A stretch of DNA of 64,000 nt, taken from the NCBI GenBank assembly GCA_044598425.1, contig CP172536.1, forward strand, positions 2,914,001 to 2,978,000, given 5' to 3'. The position numbers and the translations under genes are program-made. Positions within the stretch are counted from its first letter, which is position 1, and each line of letters starts with the position of its first letter. Positions 36,330 to 45,271 of this stretch are shown one piece after another. The DNA is from JAEVLT01 sp044598425. Lineage in GTDB: Bacteria > Bacillota > Bacilli > Bacillales > Cytobacillaceae. The notes beneath the pieces were generated by a model. It made no database searches, was not told the DNA's origin, and saw only the letters and a program-made list of their open reading frames with translations.

Positions 36330-36668
36330 TTTTCCGATTTGTAGAACTTGCCATAGTAGTTAATCCAGCCTATGATTGTTGAGTTAAACATATTTGATAG
36401 GTCCGTAAGGTCCTTCTCTGCCTTCAATTGCAGTTTCCAGTCCCTCACTTTTTGCCGAATTGATTTCTTAGATTTATTACTGATAGCGGGAGTGAAATTC
36501 ACAAAGTGCTTACCCCATCTGTTCTTAGACAGCCTTGGTCTGAATGTATATCCTAGAAAATCAAACGCTATGATCTCATGGTTTTCTTTTCTATCTGCAT
36601 CCTTACAATACACAATTCTCGTTTTGGTTGGATGTAGTTTAAGTTTACATTCGTTCATTCTTTTGTTT
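36330..36668 (-). pseudogene. Group II intron reverse transcriptase fragment (intron D)
   Basis: An uninterrupted stretch reading NKRMNECKLKLHPTKTRIVYC, FDFLGYTFRPRLSKNRWG, FTPAISNKSKKSIRQKVRDW and LSNMFNSTIIGWINYYGKFYKS is the fingers/palm end and X-domain of a group II intron maturase. Its 5' side is cut exactly at the IS66 terminal repeat (36669) and its 3' side runs into unrelated sequence near 36330. It differs in sequence from the intron C relic, so it belongs to another intron. Confidence 0.75.
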
Positions 36669-37056
36669 GTAAGCGTCAAATTCTTCCCACCTAGTTTTGG
36701 CCCTATATCCATGCAATAATCTCCTTAAGAAATCTTTATTAAGGAGTTTTTTTATGGACAAAAGCTAATTGCGACATGAATGGGAACAGCGAATTGCCTC
36801 CTACAGAGCTAGCGGCCTTACCCAAGCAAAATGGTGTGAAATCAATGATTTAAAGGTTCACCAGCTTAAGTACTGGCTCAAACGGATCGAAGGTTCAAAC
36901 GCTAAACCAAATCCCTCCACAAAATGGACATCCGTTGGGATTGAAGATCCATCGATAAGTCAAGAGGATTCCCTCCAAGTTAAAATCGGCGAATTTTCTA
37001 TAGAGGTGAAGCAAGGGTTTAATCCCTCGCTTTTTGCCGATGTTGTTTGAATCGGC
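36669..37056 (+). mobile_element. IS66-family element, left end and tnpA only
   Basis: GTAAGCGTCAAATTC at 36669 is the typical start of an IS66 terminal repeat. It is followed by about 85 nt and a tnpA relic; tnpB and tnpC are missing, with sequence identity lost near 37056. It is inserted in the intron D reverse transcriptase. A second, solo copy of the same end is at 54110-54198. Confidence 0.75.
36754..37050 (+). pseudogene. IS66 accessory protein TnpA with early stop
   Basis: ATG 36754 behind AAGGAG reads M-D-K-S then TAA (36766-36768), followed in the same frame by LRHEWEQRIASYRASGLTQAKWCEINDLKVHQLKYWLKR, the HTH region of IS66 TnpA proteins, to a stop at 37050. The expected protein would begin MDKKxLRHEW, so a single base change created the stop. 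Translation from the TTG after the stop is possible but no ribosome site precedes it. Confidence 0.75.
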
Positions 37057-37084
37057 TACACTTAACTGGACAAAAAAATTAAGG

Positions 37085-37285
37085 TGAAGTAGACCAAACG
37101 CACAACAGGATATACTGCTAATAAAAGGACGGTACCAGAAACTTTATATGGAGCAGCGGTATGCTAGCCTATTTCGGCTGAGCCAGGTGTTTATTAAACA
37201 GCTGGCTTCCTGGCACAGGAAGCATACCCGCCGAGGCTCCATGTCAAGTTTCGTCGCAAGCCCACTATCATAGTGGTCTACTTCA
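37085..37285. repeat. 201-bp segment bounded by 12-bp inverted repeats
   Basis: TGAAGTAGACCA (37085-37096) and TGGTCTACTTCA (37274-37285) are perfect inverted repeats. The interior has further GC-rich hairpins (CAGCTGGCTTCCTGG...) and no coding frame. It lies just before the IS3 orfA gene, so it may be a small non-autonomous element or part of an IS end. Confidence 0.5.
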
Positions 37286-37312
37286 AATATTCCCAGTTAG
37301 GAGAGACGAAGT

Positions 37313-37582
37313 ATGAGAGAAAGACGAACATTCAAAGCCGAGTTTAAAGATCAAATGGTTAAGCTTTATGAAAATGGGAAGCCGAGAAAAGACATTATTA
37401 GTGAATATGATTTGACGCCTTCGGCATTGGACAAATGGATCAAACAAAGAAAAAAATCCGGCTCGTTTAAGGAAAAGGACAACCGGTCACCAGAGGAAAA
37501 TGAGTTGATTGTGTTAAGAAAAGAAAACAAGCGTTTATTAATGGAGAACGATATTTTAAAGCAAGCCCGCGCTGAAAACTAG
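37313..37582 (+). CDS. IS3-family transposase OrfA
   Basis: An 89-residue HTH protein: RRTFKAEFKDQMVKLYENGKPRKDIISEYDLTPSALDKWIKQ followed by a leucine-zipper-like region (ENELIVLRKENKRLLMENDILKQA), typical of IS3-group OrfA proteins. ATG behind TTAGGAGAG. In intact elements OrfB is fused to it by -1 frameshifting. Here OrfB is broken, so OrfA is an intact orphan. Confidence 0.88.
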   Translation: MRERRTFKAEFKDQMVKLYENGKPRKDIISEYDLTPSALDKWIKQRKKSGSFKEKDNRSPEENELIVLRKENKRLLMENDILKQARAEN

Positions 37583-38453
37583 GACAAAAGTAAATGTGAT
37601 CAAAAATAACCGACACAAATACTCGATATGAGCAATGTGCGATGTCCTACAACTACCAAGAAGCATCTGTTATTACGAAGCAAAAGAGCTAGATTATTCA
37701 GAAGTGGATAAACTGACAGCTGCCATTTTAGAAATCTTCCAGAAAAGACGTCAAAATTATGATACACGCAAGATTAAACATGAATTAAAGAAGCTCGGCT
37801 TCATCGCCTCAAGGCGAAAAATTGGCAGAATCATGAAAGAAAACGGGCTGGTATCCAAGTATACAGTTGCCCAGTTTAAGCCCCCTGTGGATAAATGCAA
37901 TGAAATTTAAAGTGGAAAACGTGTTGAAAAGGGAATTTTATCAACAAAAAGAATTGACAGTTGTAGTCAGTGACTTAACTTACGTCAGAGTAGAAAAAAG
38001 CTGGCATTACATCTGTTTATTTGTCGATCTTTATAACCGGGAAATAATCGGCCATAGTGCAGGCGCAAACAAAGATGCGCAGCTTGTCTACCAAGCATTA
38101 TCCACTGTGAAAGCAGATCTGCGGCAAATTCAATTATTTCATACGGACAGAGGAAACGAATTCAAGAACAAGACCATTGATGAAGCCCTTGACACATTCA
38201 ACATAAAACGGTCATTAAGTATGAAAGGTTGTCCGTATGACAACGCCGTAGCTGAAGCCACCTTTAAAATTATCAAAACGGAATTCGTTAAAGGTAAATA
38301 TTTCGAAAGTTTAGAGCAGTTGAAACTGGAATTAGATGATTATGTTCATTGGTTTAATCATATAAGAATCCATGGAACATTAGGGTATTTAAGCCCAATT
38401 GAATTTAAAAAGAAACACCTCAAAAAACTGTCTAGTTTAGTGTTGACATTCCA
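37583..38453 (+). pseudogene. IS3-family transposase OrfB, broken (copy 1)
   Basis: Reading VIKNNRHKYSI then TGA (37629-37631) then AMCDVLQLPRSICYYEAK, the HTH part of OrfB; a further frameshift near 37905 leads to KVENVLKREFYQQKELTVVVSDLTYV with the first catalytic Asp, LFHTDRGNEFKN with the second, and AEATFKIIKTEFV with the Glu. DDE residues are all kept but two lesions stop full translation. The right terminal repeat ends ...TAGTGTTGACATTCCA at 38453. 37960-38453 is repeated almost exactly at 53483-53976. Confidence 0.85.
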
Positions 38454-38803
38454 CTTTGTATTCGGAATGTAATGTAACGGGGACAATTGTAAGTTTTTGT
38501 TGCGGCATTTGAAAAGCACCTCCTATAAATTGATACATTCATAGTACCAGGAGGCGCTGCGTGTTTATATGCGTTGTTTGATTGGGGGCTTACGTTTTTC
38601 ATGACTGTATGGATGGATCTATGGATTCCTTTTTTCCTTGAATGGGGTGGGATGTTAATGTCTTTCCTTTTCAAGTATTTACTTACACACAAATAAAAGC
38701 CAGGGGATTGATAAAATCCCTTGGCAATTTTCCACCTCATCCCAAAATTCTCAGATTGCTTTCACGGAAAATTAATTTTGTCCTATGGTTCTATAGAATT
38801 CAT
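38454..38803. other. Intergenic region, no gene recognised
   Basis: About 350 nt between the IS3 right end and the zinc-ribbon gene. No convincing coding frame, RNA or strong promoter seen. AAAGCCAGGGGATTGATAAAATCCCTTGGC (around 38696-38725) can form a short GC hairpin that may terminate the zinc-ribbon gene transcript. Confidence 0.4.
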
Positions 38804-39136
38804 TTATGAATCCCTCATTTTTTTAAATGCCACTTTTGTCTCATTTACATACTTCTTCAGTCTGTATGGTTTGCTTAAGACTCTTTTTGGTAGTCCACCG
38901 ATAAATTTATTTAAATCCTCTTTATATTCTTTTGTCAATCTTGTTGGTTTCGATGTGACTCTTATATATATTTCTTTATACAATTCCCTCACAGGATTTA
39001 TCTCCATCATGACCTTACGATGGCAGTTTGTACACTCTGTACTATAAATTTTACTATTTAAATATAGAACACGATGTAAAGTTTCATCATGACAATGTGA
39101 ACAATAAAGGGCGACATCTAATTCTGAAACTTTCAT
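38804..39136 (-). CDS. Small zinc-ribbon protein (Bacillus bh-type, function unknown)
   Basis: A 110-residue cytosolic protein with two CxxC pairs, LYCSHCHDETLHRV and YSTECTNCHRKVMME, spaced as in a zinc ribbon (residues ~11-42), followed by a basic helical tail (RLTKEYKEDLNKFIGGLPKRVLSKPYRLKKYV). It resembles the conserved hypothetical called bh protein in Bacillus genomes. ATG start behind GGAG nine bases upstream. It stands alone between the IS3 copy and the catabolic island. Nucleic-acid binding is plausible from the ribbon and charge; the function is unknown. Confidence 0.75.
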   Translation of the reverse strand: MKVSELDVALYCSHCHDETLHRVLYLNSKIYSTECTNCHRKVMMEINPVRELYKEIYIRVTSKPTRLTKEYKEDLNKFIGGLPKRVLSKPYRLKKYVNETKVAFKKMRDS

Positions 39137-39365
39137 ATAAGTCTTCTCCTTATTCTCATAATTTTTTTAGAAAGGAACATCACCCTTTCTTTATATGCCT
39201 ATTTATTAAAAATTAAAATCCAGGAAACTGCCTAAGACACAGCCGTGCAGATACTACAAATTTATACCGTACTCTAATTATATATTAATCGGGATTTGTA
39301 CACGTAACGTTTTTTATAAGTTCCCAACAATTTTTAATAAGATTTTATTCGTTTGCAAAAATGCA

Positions 39366-39390
39366 TAAAAAATAAGGTCAAAATACCTTT
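39366..39390 (-). terminator. Terminator of SorC-type regulator 1
   Basis: On the minus strand AAGGTATTTTGACCTT followed by ATTTTTT. It overlaps the stop codon of the regulator gene. Confidence 0.6.
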
Positions 39391-40325
39391 TTTAAAACAG
39401 CATTTGCTGTTAGTTCATCAATAATAAGAACATCTATAAACTGTCCTCTCAAGGCACCAAGCACGCTTTCTGCTTTATGTTCTCCTTCAACGACTGCGAT
39501 CACTTTATTTATTTTCTTTAATTCTTCCAAGGTAATACCGATTACTCGGCTATTTAAAGAAGAATTAATTTGCGTCCCACATTCATCAAAAAAACGAAAT
39601 CCAATGTCTCCTACTACACCCATTTTACGAAGGTTACTTAAATCAGTTTCTTGCAAGTATCCGATGTTCATTAATGTCGAATCCTTGTAGGGATTACCTA
39701 TACCAATTAGCGCGATATCTACTTTTCGTCCTCTTTCTAATACAGTTTCAATATCCTGCATGGCCATTAAACGCTCTTTCAGTTCTTCTGTTTCAACAAT
39801 GGCGGGAGCATATAAATAGGTGCAATTACCTTTTATTTTTTTTGCCAATTCGTTTGCTAGCTGGTTGGCATGTATTTCAACATCTTTAACACCCATACCT
39901 CCTTCCAACGGAACCACATTGATGCCTTCTCTTTGCTCATATGGATATTCTTGAATAAGGTAGGCAAGTGTCTTCCCCCATGAAATGCCAATCCCTATTA
40001 CTCCGCGTAGATTTTGGGATACATAGGTGGCTCCTGCTTGACCTATAGCACGTTTCGTCATTTCACTTGTCAATCCATTGTTTGGCACTACAATGGCATC
40101 AACAAGACCGAAGTGTTTTTCAAGCTGTTGCTCTAATTCAACCGTACGAACACTTTCATCTTTTATATAAATATTAACAATCCCTTCATCCTTTGCCTTT
40201 TGAAGTAACTTTGATATTACTGGTCTTGATACTCCTAATTTATTAGCAATTTCAGCTTGTGTCCATCCTTCTTTATAGTATAAACTGGAAACTTTCACTA
40301 ATTGCCTTTTTTCTTGCCAATCCAC
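39378..40325 (-). CDS. SorC/DeoR-type sugar-binding transcriptional regulator 1
   Basis: A 315-residue regulator. N-terminal HTH WTQAEIANKLGVSRPVISKLLQKAKDEGIV (~18-50), then the SorC-type effector-binding domain with GIGISWGKTLAYL (~115), VVPLEGGMGV, ALIGIGNPYKDSTLMNIG and ELKKINKVIAVVEGEHKAESVLGALRG. These bind phosphorylated sugars or polyols. The GTG at 40325 (VDWQEKRQ) is favoured by AAAGGAGATGG before it. It lies at the distal end of the catabolic island, after the E3 gene and its terminator, and is similar in size to regulator 2. Whether both act on the same operators is not known. Confidence 0.88.
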   Translation of the reverse strand: MDWQEKRQLVKVSSLYYKEGWTQAEIANKLGVSRPVISKLLQKAKDEGIVNIYIKDESVRTVELEQQLEKHFGLVDAIVVPNNGLTSEMTKRAIGQAGATYVSQNLRGVIGIGISWGKTLAYLIQEYPYEQREGINVVPLEGGMGVKDVEIHANQLANELAKKIKGNCTYLYAPAIVETEELKERLMAMQDIETVLERGRKVDIALIGIGNPYKDSTLMNIGYLQETDLSNLRKMGVVGDIGFRFFDECGTQINSSLNSRVIGITLEELKKINKVIAVVEGEHKAESVLGALRGQFIDVLIIDELTANAVLKKVF

Positions 40326-40420
40326 AAATCCATCTCCTTTACACCGATAAGATATTTCGTGCAGTAGTAGCATATAATTATTTTACACAACGCTTTTTGA
40401 AAAATCATCTTGAGTATCGC

Positions 40421-40455
40421 AAAAGTGCCGGGAATCTTTTTCCTCGGCACTCTAG
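40421..40455 (-). terminator. Terminator of the E1-E2-E3 operon
   Basis: AGTGCCG and CGGCACT form a 7-bp GC-rich stem with a loop of about 14 nt that itself contains GGAA/TTCC. It lies 40 nt after the E3 stop. Confidence 0.55.
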
Positions 40456-40493
40456 CTAAAGCCTGAATATCGCAGATCTCAGGATCTATGAAG

Positions 40494-41900
40494 TTAAACA
40501 CCAGCCCATTCTTTTCTGCTACTACGTAGTTGATTTACAGCGTTTACAGCAGCTTCATAAATGGTTTCTGAAATTGTTGGATGAGGATGAACCATTTTAG
40601 CCGCTTCCTCTATGGTTCCTTCAAGGTACATGAACGCAGAAGCCTCAGAAATCATTTCCGTAACATGAGATCCAGCCATGACTACACCAATTATTTCACC
40701 GTATTTTGCTTCATATATGACTTTTGTGAAGCCCTCCGGCTCACCAGCACTAAGTGCTTTACCACTGCCAGCAAAGTCAAATTTCTCAACCCATACTTCC
40801 ATTCCCCGCTTCTTCGCCTCGTCCTCCGACAAACCAACAGATGCAATTTCCGGAAGTGTATAAATGCAGCGAGGCGTTACTTTGTAATCCATTTCATCAT
40901 TGCCTCCAGCAGCATTAGTGGCAGCAACAACACCTTCTGCACTGGCTGCATGAGCAAGCTGCCAGCCGCCAATCACATCGCCAATCGCGTAAACATTTGG
41001 CATGCTGGTTTCCATTTTACTATTCACTTTAATAAAAGGCCCATTTTGTTCCAGACTTAGATCTCTAGTTGCAGAAAGGTTCGGTCGTCGACCAGTGCTG
41101 ACTAGCAATGTTTCAGCCTCTACTGAAAATTCTTTGCCTGTTGTGTCCACACACATAACCTTTTTCAAGCCGCTTGTTTCCAGTACTTTCTGTACACTTG
41201 CATTCGTATGGATTTTAACCCCTTTTTTCTTTAATGCCCTAGTCAAAAATTTAGATGCTTCGCTATCCTCTGTAGGAACAATCCGATCTGCTGCTTCGAC
41301 GATGGTAACCTCGGCTTTCAAAGAAGCAAAGATGGTGGCAAATTCAACACCAATTACCCCTCCGCCAATAATAATCACGGATTTCGGAATAGCTTGAATA
41401 TCAAAAATGGTATCACTGGTATCAAACTGGACGGATTCAAGCCCTGTGATCAGTGGTACAGCAGGTGTAGAACCGGTAGCAATTATTATTTTTCCCGCTT
41501 GAAGTGTTTCCTCTTCAACATCCATTTTTACTTTTATAGTCCCGCCATCAAGGACAGATCCATAGCCATTGTATACATCAATTTTTCCTTGTTTAAGTAA
41601 AAAGGCAATCCCTCCGCGCAAACGATGAATGACATCATCTTTTCGCTTTTTCATTTTATCAAAGGATAGGGTTAGGGAACCTGTTTCGATCCCCCAGTCC
41701 TTAGCCACCTCAATTTGTTCGATAATTTCTGAATGCTTTAAATAGGTCTTAGATGGAATACAGCCCCTGTTTAAGCATGTCCCCCCAAGAAAATCTGCCT
41801 CAATAAGGGCCGTTTTTTTGCCAAGCTTAGCTGCATGAAGAGCGGCGACATACCCCCCAGGACCACCGCCTACCACGACGATTTCATATGATTTATTCAA
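40494..41900 (-). CDS. lpdA: Dihydrolipoamide dehydrogenase (E3)
   Basis: A 468-residue FAD flavoprotein that reoxidises the lipoyl group of E2 and makes NADH. FAD-binding VVVGGGPGGYVAALHAAKLG (~10-30), redox disulfide GGTCLNRGCIPSK (~40-52), NAD-binding IIGGGVIGVEFATIFASL (~180), second FAD motif NVYAIGDVIGG (~310) and C-terminal His-Glu dyad HPHPTISE (~445). TTG start at 41900 is preferred with GGGGTG six bases before; a GTG nine bases upstream is possible. It follows the E2 stop by 13 nt, so it is the last gene of a four-gene complex operon, like AcoL in acetoin dehydrogenase systems. Confidence 0.92.
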   Translation of the reverse strand: MNKSYEIVVVGGGPGGYVAALHAAKLGKKTALIEADFLGGTCLNRGCIPSKTYLKHSEIIEQIEVAKDWGIETGSLTLSFDKMKKRKDDVIHRLRGGIAFLLKQGKIDVYNGYGSVLDGGTIKVKMDVEEETLQAGKIIIATGSTPAVPLITGLESVQFDTSDTIFDIQAIPKSVIIIGGGVIGVEFATIFASLKAEVTIVEAADRIVPTEDSEASKFLTRALKKKGVKIHTNASVQKVLETSGLKKVMCVDTTGKEFSVEAETLLVSTGRRPNLSATRDLSLEQNGPFIKVNSKMETSMPNVYAIGDVIGGWQLAHAASAEGVVAATNAAGGNDEMDYKVTPRCIYTLPEIASVGLSEDEAKKRGMEVWVEKFDFAGSGKALSAGEPEGFTKVIYEAKYGEIIGVVMAGSHVTEMISEASAFMYLEGTIEEAAKMVHPHPTISETIYEAAVNAVNQLRSSRKEWAGV

Positions 41901-41913
41901 TACGTTCACCCCA

Positions 41914-43248
41914 TTACACAAGTAACTCAAAAGGATTTTCAAGAATTTTTTTCATTTCTGTTAAGAAAGCAGCAGCTGGAGCACCATCCATAGCACGGTG
42001 ATCAAATGACAGACTAAGTGTCATCATTGGACGAATTTCCAAAGCACCATTAACAGCAACTGGTTTATTCTGGATTCGGCCCACTCCGAGAATCGCGCTT
42101 TCAGGCTGGTTAATGATTGGAGTAAACGCATCAATTGCATACATACCAAGATTGCTGATCGTAAAGGTAGAGCCCTTTAACTGATCTGGCAGCAATTTGT
42201 TTTCACGGGCACGTTTACCAATTTCTTTTGCATCCTTAGTAATTTCTGCAAGTCCCTTACTTAATACATCTTTAATGACCGGTACCATCAGGCCATCTGG
42301 AACAGCAACAGCAAGACCGATGTGAACATGACTATGCTGAACAATTTCGTCCCCTTCAATGGAAACATTCACTTCCGGATGCAGAGCAAGAGCCGCACCA
42401 GTCGCTTTGATCAAAATATCTGTAAACGATAAACGTAATCCTGTTTGTTTTTCGATAACTGGAAGAAGTGATGTACGAAGCTCTTTCACTTTTGTCATAT
42501 CCACTTCTGTTGTTAGTGTTACATGTGGTGCTGTGTATGCACTTTGAGCCATGCGCTGAGAAATTACCTTTCTCATGCCTGACATCTTCTTGCGCTGCGG
42601 TTGGACGATTGGAGCTGATTCTGTTTTAAGAGCTGGGATAACATCACCTTTTACAATTTTCCCATTTACGCCGCTGCCTTTAACAGTAGACAAATCAACT
42701 TGCTCTGTTGCAGCAATTTTACGGGCAAGCGGTGTTGCCTTCGATGCAGCATTTACAGATTCTATCTTTGCCAAAACATCTTTCTTATGAACACGGCCAT
42801 TTGGCCCACTTCCTTGAATAAAGACTAATTCCAAATCATTCATACGAGCAATCTTCCGCGCCGCAGGGGTTGCACGGGGCTTTTCTCCGTTCTGAACGGC
42901 TACAGCTTTCACTGGTAACTCTTGTTCTTCAACAACCGGCTCTTCTGCCTGTTCCTGTACCTCTTCTTCCGAACCGGAAATACCCGGAGAGGAGTCGGGT
43001 ACGTTTTCGCCTGTCTCTCCGATATAACCAATGATTTGATTTACCGGAACTTGGTCATCCATTTGAAAATATTTTTTTAACAAAACACCCTGGTCATACG
43101 CCTCTACTTCGATGTTTATTTTGTCGGTCATAATTTCAAAAAGTGGTTCGCCAATCTCAACAGTGTCCCCTTCTTCTTTAAACCATTGAAGGAGGGTACC
43201 AACTGCCATCGTACTACTAAGTTTCGGCATAAAAATTTCTTTTGCCAT
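41914..43248 (-). CDS. acoC: Dihydrolipoyl acyltransferase (E2) with two E3/E1-binding domains
   Basis: A 444-residue E2. One N-terminal lipoyl domain (residues 1-80) with lipoylated Lys in EIMTDKINIEVEAY, an acidic/Pro linker, then two tandem peripheral-subunit-binding domains: ATPAARKIARMNDLELVFIQ (~127-163) and ATPLARKIAATEQVDLSTVK (~170-206). The catalytic domain begins MSGMRKVISQRMAQSAYTAP and ends with SLSFDHRAMDGAPAAAF, holding the active His and Asp. Bacillus AcoC has a single binding domain and is near 400 residues, so the duplication explains the extra length. It transfers the acyl group to CoA. Cotranscribed with E1 genes and E3. Confidence 0.9.
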   Translation of the reverse strand: MAKEIFMPKLSSTMAVGTLLQWFKEEGDTVEIGEPLFEIMTDKINIEVEAYDQGVLLKKYFQMDDQVPVNQIIGYIGETGENVPDSSPGISGSEEEVQEQAEEPVVEEQELPVKAVAVQNGEKPRATPAARKIARMNDLELVFIQGSGPNGRVHKKDVLAKIESVNAASKATPLARKIAATEQVDLSTVKGSGVNGKIVKGDVIPALKTESAPIVQPQRKKMSGMRKVISQRMAQSAYTAPHVTLTTEVDMTKVKELRTSLLPVIEKQTGLRLSFTDILIKATGAALALHPEVNVSIEGDEIVQHSHVHIGLAVAVPDGLMVPVIKDVLSKGLAEITKDAKEIGKRARENKLLPDQLKGSTFTISNLGMYAIDAFTPIINQPESAILGVGRIQNKPVAVNGALEIRPMMTLSLSFDHRAMDGAPAAAFLTEMKKILENPFELLV

Positions 43249-43263
43249 GCTTGCCCCTCCTCC

Positions 43264-44253
43264 TTATTTAACCTTAAAGGTTTCTCTTACTGTTGCAATA
43301 ATATCTGGAACTTGTGGAATCGCTGCTTTTTCCAATGTTGGATTGTAAGGAATTGGAACCTCTTTACCGCCAAGGCGCTTAATCGGTGCATCCAAGTAAT
43401 CAAATGCCTCACTCTCAGCAACAACACTGACGATTTCACCGCCAATGCCTCCGCGTTGAACGGCTTCATGGACAACAATTAAACGGCCTGTCTTTTTAAC
43501 GGAATTGATAATGGTTTCTTTATCAAGCGGTACAATCGTACGAGGGTCAACTACTTCAACGCTGATTCCTTCTTTTTCAAGTTCAGATGCAGCCTCAAGA
43601 GCTTTATGAACCATGATGGCCGTAGCAACAATTGTTACGTCTGTACCTACACGCTTGATGTCCGCTTTACCTAATTCAATTTTGTATGATTCCTCCGGCA
43701 CTTCACCAGATGTTCTGTACAATAATTTATGTTCGTAAAAAATAACTGGGTTATCATCTTCAATCGCTGCTTTCAACAAACCTTTTACGTCGTAAGCAGT
43801 GGATGGTTGAACCACTTTTAGGCCTGGAATATGTGCCATCCATGCTTCAAGGCTTTGAGAATGCTGTGCTGCTGCACCTGTACCAGAACCGGATGGTGTT
43901 CTTAATACCATTGGCACTTTTCCTTTACCGCCAAACATATAGCGCGTTTTCGCCGCTTGGTTAACCATTTGGTCCATTGCAATCGTAATAAAGTCAGAAA
44001 ATTGAAGCTCTAAGATCGGGCGCATTCCTGTTAATGCTGCACCTATTGCAGCCCCGGCAATCGCTGCTTCTGAAATTGGAGTATTGCGAACACGTTCCGA
44101 TCCAAACTCTTCAATCATTCCACGTGTGACACCGAATGCTCCTCCGTATACTCCAATATCTTCACCAAGAATAAAAACATCATTATTTTCACGCATTTCC
44201 TGGCTCATTGCTTCTCGTACTGCTTCTAAATAGGTAATTTGTCTAGTCGCCAT
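43264..44253 (-). CDS. acoB: 2-oxo-acid/acetoin dehydrogenase E1 beta subunit
   Basis: A 329-residue E1 beta of the thiamine-diphosphate dehydrogenases. It begins ITYLEAVREAMSQEMRENNDVFILGEDIGVYGGAFGVT, with the Glu that activates thiamine diphosphate, and continues with RVRNTPISEAAIAGAAIGAALTG, PMVLRTPSGSGTGAAAQHSQSLEAW and YRTSGEVPEESY. Similar subunits are AcoB and PdhB. It pairs with the E1 alpha encoded 18 nt upstream to decarboxylate a 2-oxo acid or cleave acetoin. The gene context (polyol PTS and oxidoreductase with shared operators) makes an acetoin-like diketone or hydroxyketone the more likely substrate than pyruvate. Confidence 0.9.
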   Translation of the reverse strand: MATRQITYLEAVREAMSQEMRENNDVFILGEDIGVYGGAFGVTRGMIEEFGSERVRNTPISEAAIAGAAIGAALTGMRPILELQFSDFITIAMDQMVNQAAKTRYMFGGKGKVPMVLRTPSGSGTGAAAQHSQSLEAWMAHIPGLKVVQPSTAYDVKGLLKAAIEDDNPVIFYEHKLLYRTSGEVPEESYKIELGKADIKRVGTDVTIVATAIMVHKALEAASELEKEGISVEVVDPRTIVPLDKETIINSVKKTGRLIVVHEAVQRGGIGGEIVSVVAESEAFDYLDAPIKRLGGKEVPIPYNPTLEKAAIPQVPDIIATVRETFKVK

Positions 44254-44271
44254 CTTCTTCTTCCTCCCTCT

Positions 44272-45258
44272 TTACGAGTATACATCTTCTAGTAAACTAT
44301 CAATAGACGGTTCAGGACTGTTCTCTGCAAACTTAACAGCGTCCTCGATTTCTTGGAATGCAGCATCCTGGTGCTGTTTCGCTTCTTCTTCAGTTAAGAT
44401 GCCGGCTCCGATCAATACTTCTTTAAAACGCTTAATACCATCCTTTGCTCTCCACTCATTCTCTTCTTCACGTGTACGGTATTTTTTCGCATCACTTTTG
44501 GAATGACCTTTCCAACGGTATGTTTTCATTTCAATCAATGATGGGCCAAAACCAGCGCGTGCCCGTTCCACCGCATCGTTAACTGTATTCATAATTTCAA
44601 TCATGTCATTTCCATCAACGACTTTTCCTGGAATTCCGTATGCTACTGCTCGGTCTGCAATATTTTCAACGCGGGTCATTTCTTTAACAGAGCCTGACAT
44701 GCCATACTGGTTGTTTTCACAAATAAAGACAACCGGCAGATTCCAAATCGCCGCAAGGTTTACCGATTCATGAAAGCTTCCTTCATTAGAAGCCCCATCT
44801 CCAAAGAAACAAAGAACTACATAATTTTCTTTTTTCATTTTTGAAGTAAGTGCTGCACCTACAGCAATTGGAAGACCGCCACCAACAATACCATTGGCGC
44901 CAAGATTTCCTTTTTCTACGTCTGCAATATGCATCGAGCCGCCCTTTCCTTTACAATAGCCTGTTTCACGTCCAAAGAGCTCCGCCATCATTTTGCCTAC
45001 GTCCCCTTCTTTGGAAATACAGTGGCCATGACCACGGTGTGTGCTGACAATTTTATCTTTTCTTCCAATAACAGCGATCGAACCAGCGGCAGATGCTTCC
45101 TGACCAACACAAAGATGTGTCGTCCCATGAATCATCCCTTTTGCAAAAAACTGATCCACCTTTTCATCAAAATAGCGAATGAGCCACATTTCTTTATATA
45201 AATCTTTTAATTTCTCCTCCGTAATCATCTCAGGAAGATTTAACGTTTTTACCATCAT
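44272..45258 (-). CDS. acoA: 2-oxo-acid/acetoin dehydrogenase E1 alpha subunit
   Basis: A 328-residue E1 alpha. Thiamine-diphosphate/Mg motif GDGASNEGSFHESVNLAAIWNLPVVFICENN (~165-195), the phosphorylation-loop-like YRWKGHSKSDAKKYR (~265) and HRGHGHCISKEGDVGKMMAELFGRETGYCKGKGGSMH (~75-110) are characteristic of AcoA-type subunits. Size fits AcoA (333) better than pyruvate dehydrogenase alpha (~370). ATG start preceded by AAAGGAGG. First gene of the E1a-E1b-E2-E3 operon; two ACATTTG operator-like boxes lie within 60 nt upstream. No AcoR-type activator gene is nearby. Confidence 0.9.
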   Translation of the reverse strand: MMVKTLNLPEMITEEKLKDLYKEMWLIRYFDEKVDQFFAKGMIHGTTHLCVGQEASAAGSIAVIGRKDKIVSTHRGHGHCISKEGDVGKMMAELFGRETGYCKGKGGSMHIADVEKGNLGANGIVGGGLPIAVGAALTSKMKKENYVVLCFFGDGASNEGSFHESVNLAAIWNLPVVFICENNQYGMSGSVKEMTRVENIADRAVAYGIPGKVVDGNDMIEIMNTVNDAVERARAGFGPSLIEMKTYRWKGHSKSDAKKYRTREEENEWRAKDGIKRFKEVLIGAGILTEEEAKQHQDAAFQEIEDAVKFAENSPEPSIDSLLEDVYS

Positions 45259-45271
45259 TTCTTTTCCTCCT

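Noticed and set aside
40298..40501. A 67-codon minus-strand frame between E3 and SorC regulator 1
   Set aside because: It runs through the terminator hairpin and into the regulator start; no ribosome site.
40581..41397. Antisense frames over the E3 gene (up to 159 codons)
   Set aside because: Shadows of a strongly supported flavoprotein gene.
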